NCBI RefSeq assembly: GCF_021130785.1
Contig: NW_025776794.1
Coordinates: 1-64,000 of the forward strand
DNA from: Homalodisca vitripennis
Lineage: Eukaryota; Arthropoda; Insecta; Hemiptera; Cicadellidae
Direction: 5' to 3'
Length of the DNA stretch: 64,000 nucleotides
Shown in pieces: positions 63,186 through 64,000 of the stretch; positions within the stretch are counted from its first letter, which is position 1, and every line of letters starts with the position of its first letter. The translations under genes were made by a program, and so were the position numbers. Below the pieces are notes generated by a model. That model made no database searches, was not told the origin of the DNA, and worked only from the letters and a program-made list of their open reading frames with translations.

Positions 63186-63581
63186 TTATGGTTGTTTTGT
63201 GTCAAGTAGATCCTGAAACCAGATTGATGATGCTCTGGTTTTATGGTGTGTCTGAAGTTTCTCCCCCCCTCTCATACCAAGTTTACAATTAACATTTTGA
63301 TTCACTCCAGCCTTTCGCCTAAAAAGGTGGCATGAACACACAGTTACACTACATGCACTGTAAAAAGTGTCTTTCTCGTTACTCATAGCAAAACAACGTT
63401 TGGGGAGAAAAATGTTATGTACAAAATTTCTTACCAATTTGATAATTAATATATTTGAAATTATGTTTGTAATATAGAAACTCATATTAAAGAAGAAACA
63501 ACGTGGAAGAAAATAAACGGTAACAAGACAACTTGGGAAGGGATTTGATACACTAACAAGGCTTGATAATCCACATAACAA
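63186..63581 (-). CDS. 131-codon open frame, unrecognised, doubtful
   Basis: The N-terminal 60 residues are hydrophobic and Phe/Ile-rich. The C-terminal 65 are different: polar and basic with a mixed composition (CHLFRRKAGVNQNVNCKLGM, then GEKLQTHHKTRASS), from a GC-richer stretch at 63186-63390. The contrast suggests that only the second half, if anything, derives from coding sequence, as an exon or mobile-element fragment. No family was recognised. A run of seven G within it would be a frameshift-prone spot. Confidence 0.15.
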   Translation of the reverse strand: MLCGLSSLVSVSNPFPSCLVTVYFLPRCFFFNMSFYITNIISNILIIKLVRNFVHNIFLPKRCFAMSNEKDTFYSACSVTVCSCHLFRRKAGVNQNVNCKLGMRGGEKLQTHHKTRASSIWFQDLLDTKQP

Positions 63582-64000
63582 GACTTACAACTCAAGTACA
63601 GCTTTAAGGGTATAAGGATTAGAAATGGTAGCGTATCTTTTGAAGCATCCGTCGACAAACGTTAGGTTTCCTATAGACACCCTTTGCATTACCTGATTCG
63701 AATATTGGTATAATTATTTAATACTAACAAAATAAACTAAAAATAGTCTAAAGTATTTTCTTAATCAACTACAAACATTATCCACGTTTATCAGTAGATA
63801 CGTTTTAGGTAGAGCTCTTAATGACTAGTTTGATAACTACGATACAATTATTAAAATCGTGTAACATTTCCTAATTTATATCATTTTAGGCTGTCTCGGT
63901 TAGTTTTTGAATTTTTATTTCAATCAGTTAGGTACGTCCTTAGGTTTATAACATCAGGCTGTTGTTACAATATAGGTATTTTTAATTTTTCTTAAACGAA
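63582..64000. other. AT-rich DNA with no gene seen
   Basis: Nothing recognisable to the end of the window. Confidence 0.5.

Overview
The window is AT-rich (about two thirds A+T by eye), with no operons, no long open reading frames, no Shine-Dalgarno sites and abundant (TA)n, (CA)n and (GT)n microsatellites. It holds tRNA-derived SINE-like repeats, an RTE-type LINE 3' end, a satellite array and internally repetitive duplicated blocks. This is nuclear DNA of an animal with a large, repeat-rich genome. The RTE-like tail, the SINE tail and the overall texture suggest an arthropod, probably an insect, but no gene places it taxonomically. The longest Met-initiated frames are only 131-137 codons and none resembles a protein family I recognise. 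Most of the window is therefore probably intergenic or intronic.

Layout. 1-5.6 kb: AT-rich DNA with a 13-bp inverted repeat pair, a SINE-like fragment near 2.0 kb, a GC-richer exon-like frame near 3.2 kb, a (TG)n tract and a 16-base C run. 5.6-7.75 kb: a satellite of about 20 units of about 107 bp with signs of higher-order structure. 7.75-22.8 kb: mostly featureless, with one copy of a diverged repeat family (10.2 kb), a 338-bp tandem duplication around a (CA)n(TA)n tract (14.4-15.0 kb) and the best SINE (20.65 kb). 22.9 kb: a compact CRE / CCAAT / E-box cluster. 23.9-26.8 kb: degraded LINE and SINE fragments and a 94-codon open frame. 29.09 kb: the best coding candidate, a strong 3' splice site followed by 33 codons, a stop and an AATAAA. 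32.6 kb: a 58-codon GC-richer frame. 35.9-36.35 kb: a 129-bp exact direct repeat. 38.0-39.0 kb: an RTE-like 3' end, then a CRE and a possible promoter or short exon. 40.5-41.3 kb: the second copy of the 10.2 kb repeat family. 42.9 kb: a minus-strand exon-like frame.

The main structure is a pair of direct, homologous blocks at about 44.07-48.6 kb (A) and 52.41-57.48 kb (B). Both are built from internal tandem repeats (about 145 bp, and a 78-bp motif). The 78-bp motif is present about twice in A and is expanded to about ten units in B. Each block also carries about 1.45 kb that the other lacks. From 57.5 kb to the end I see little beyond one (TA)n tract and a low-confidence 131-codon frame.

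No complete gene can be claimed. Exon candidates rest on splice-site consensus plus open frames and carry low confidence. Alignments were done by eye, so repeat boundaries are good to roughly 5-20 bases.
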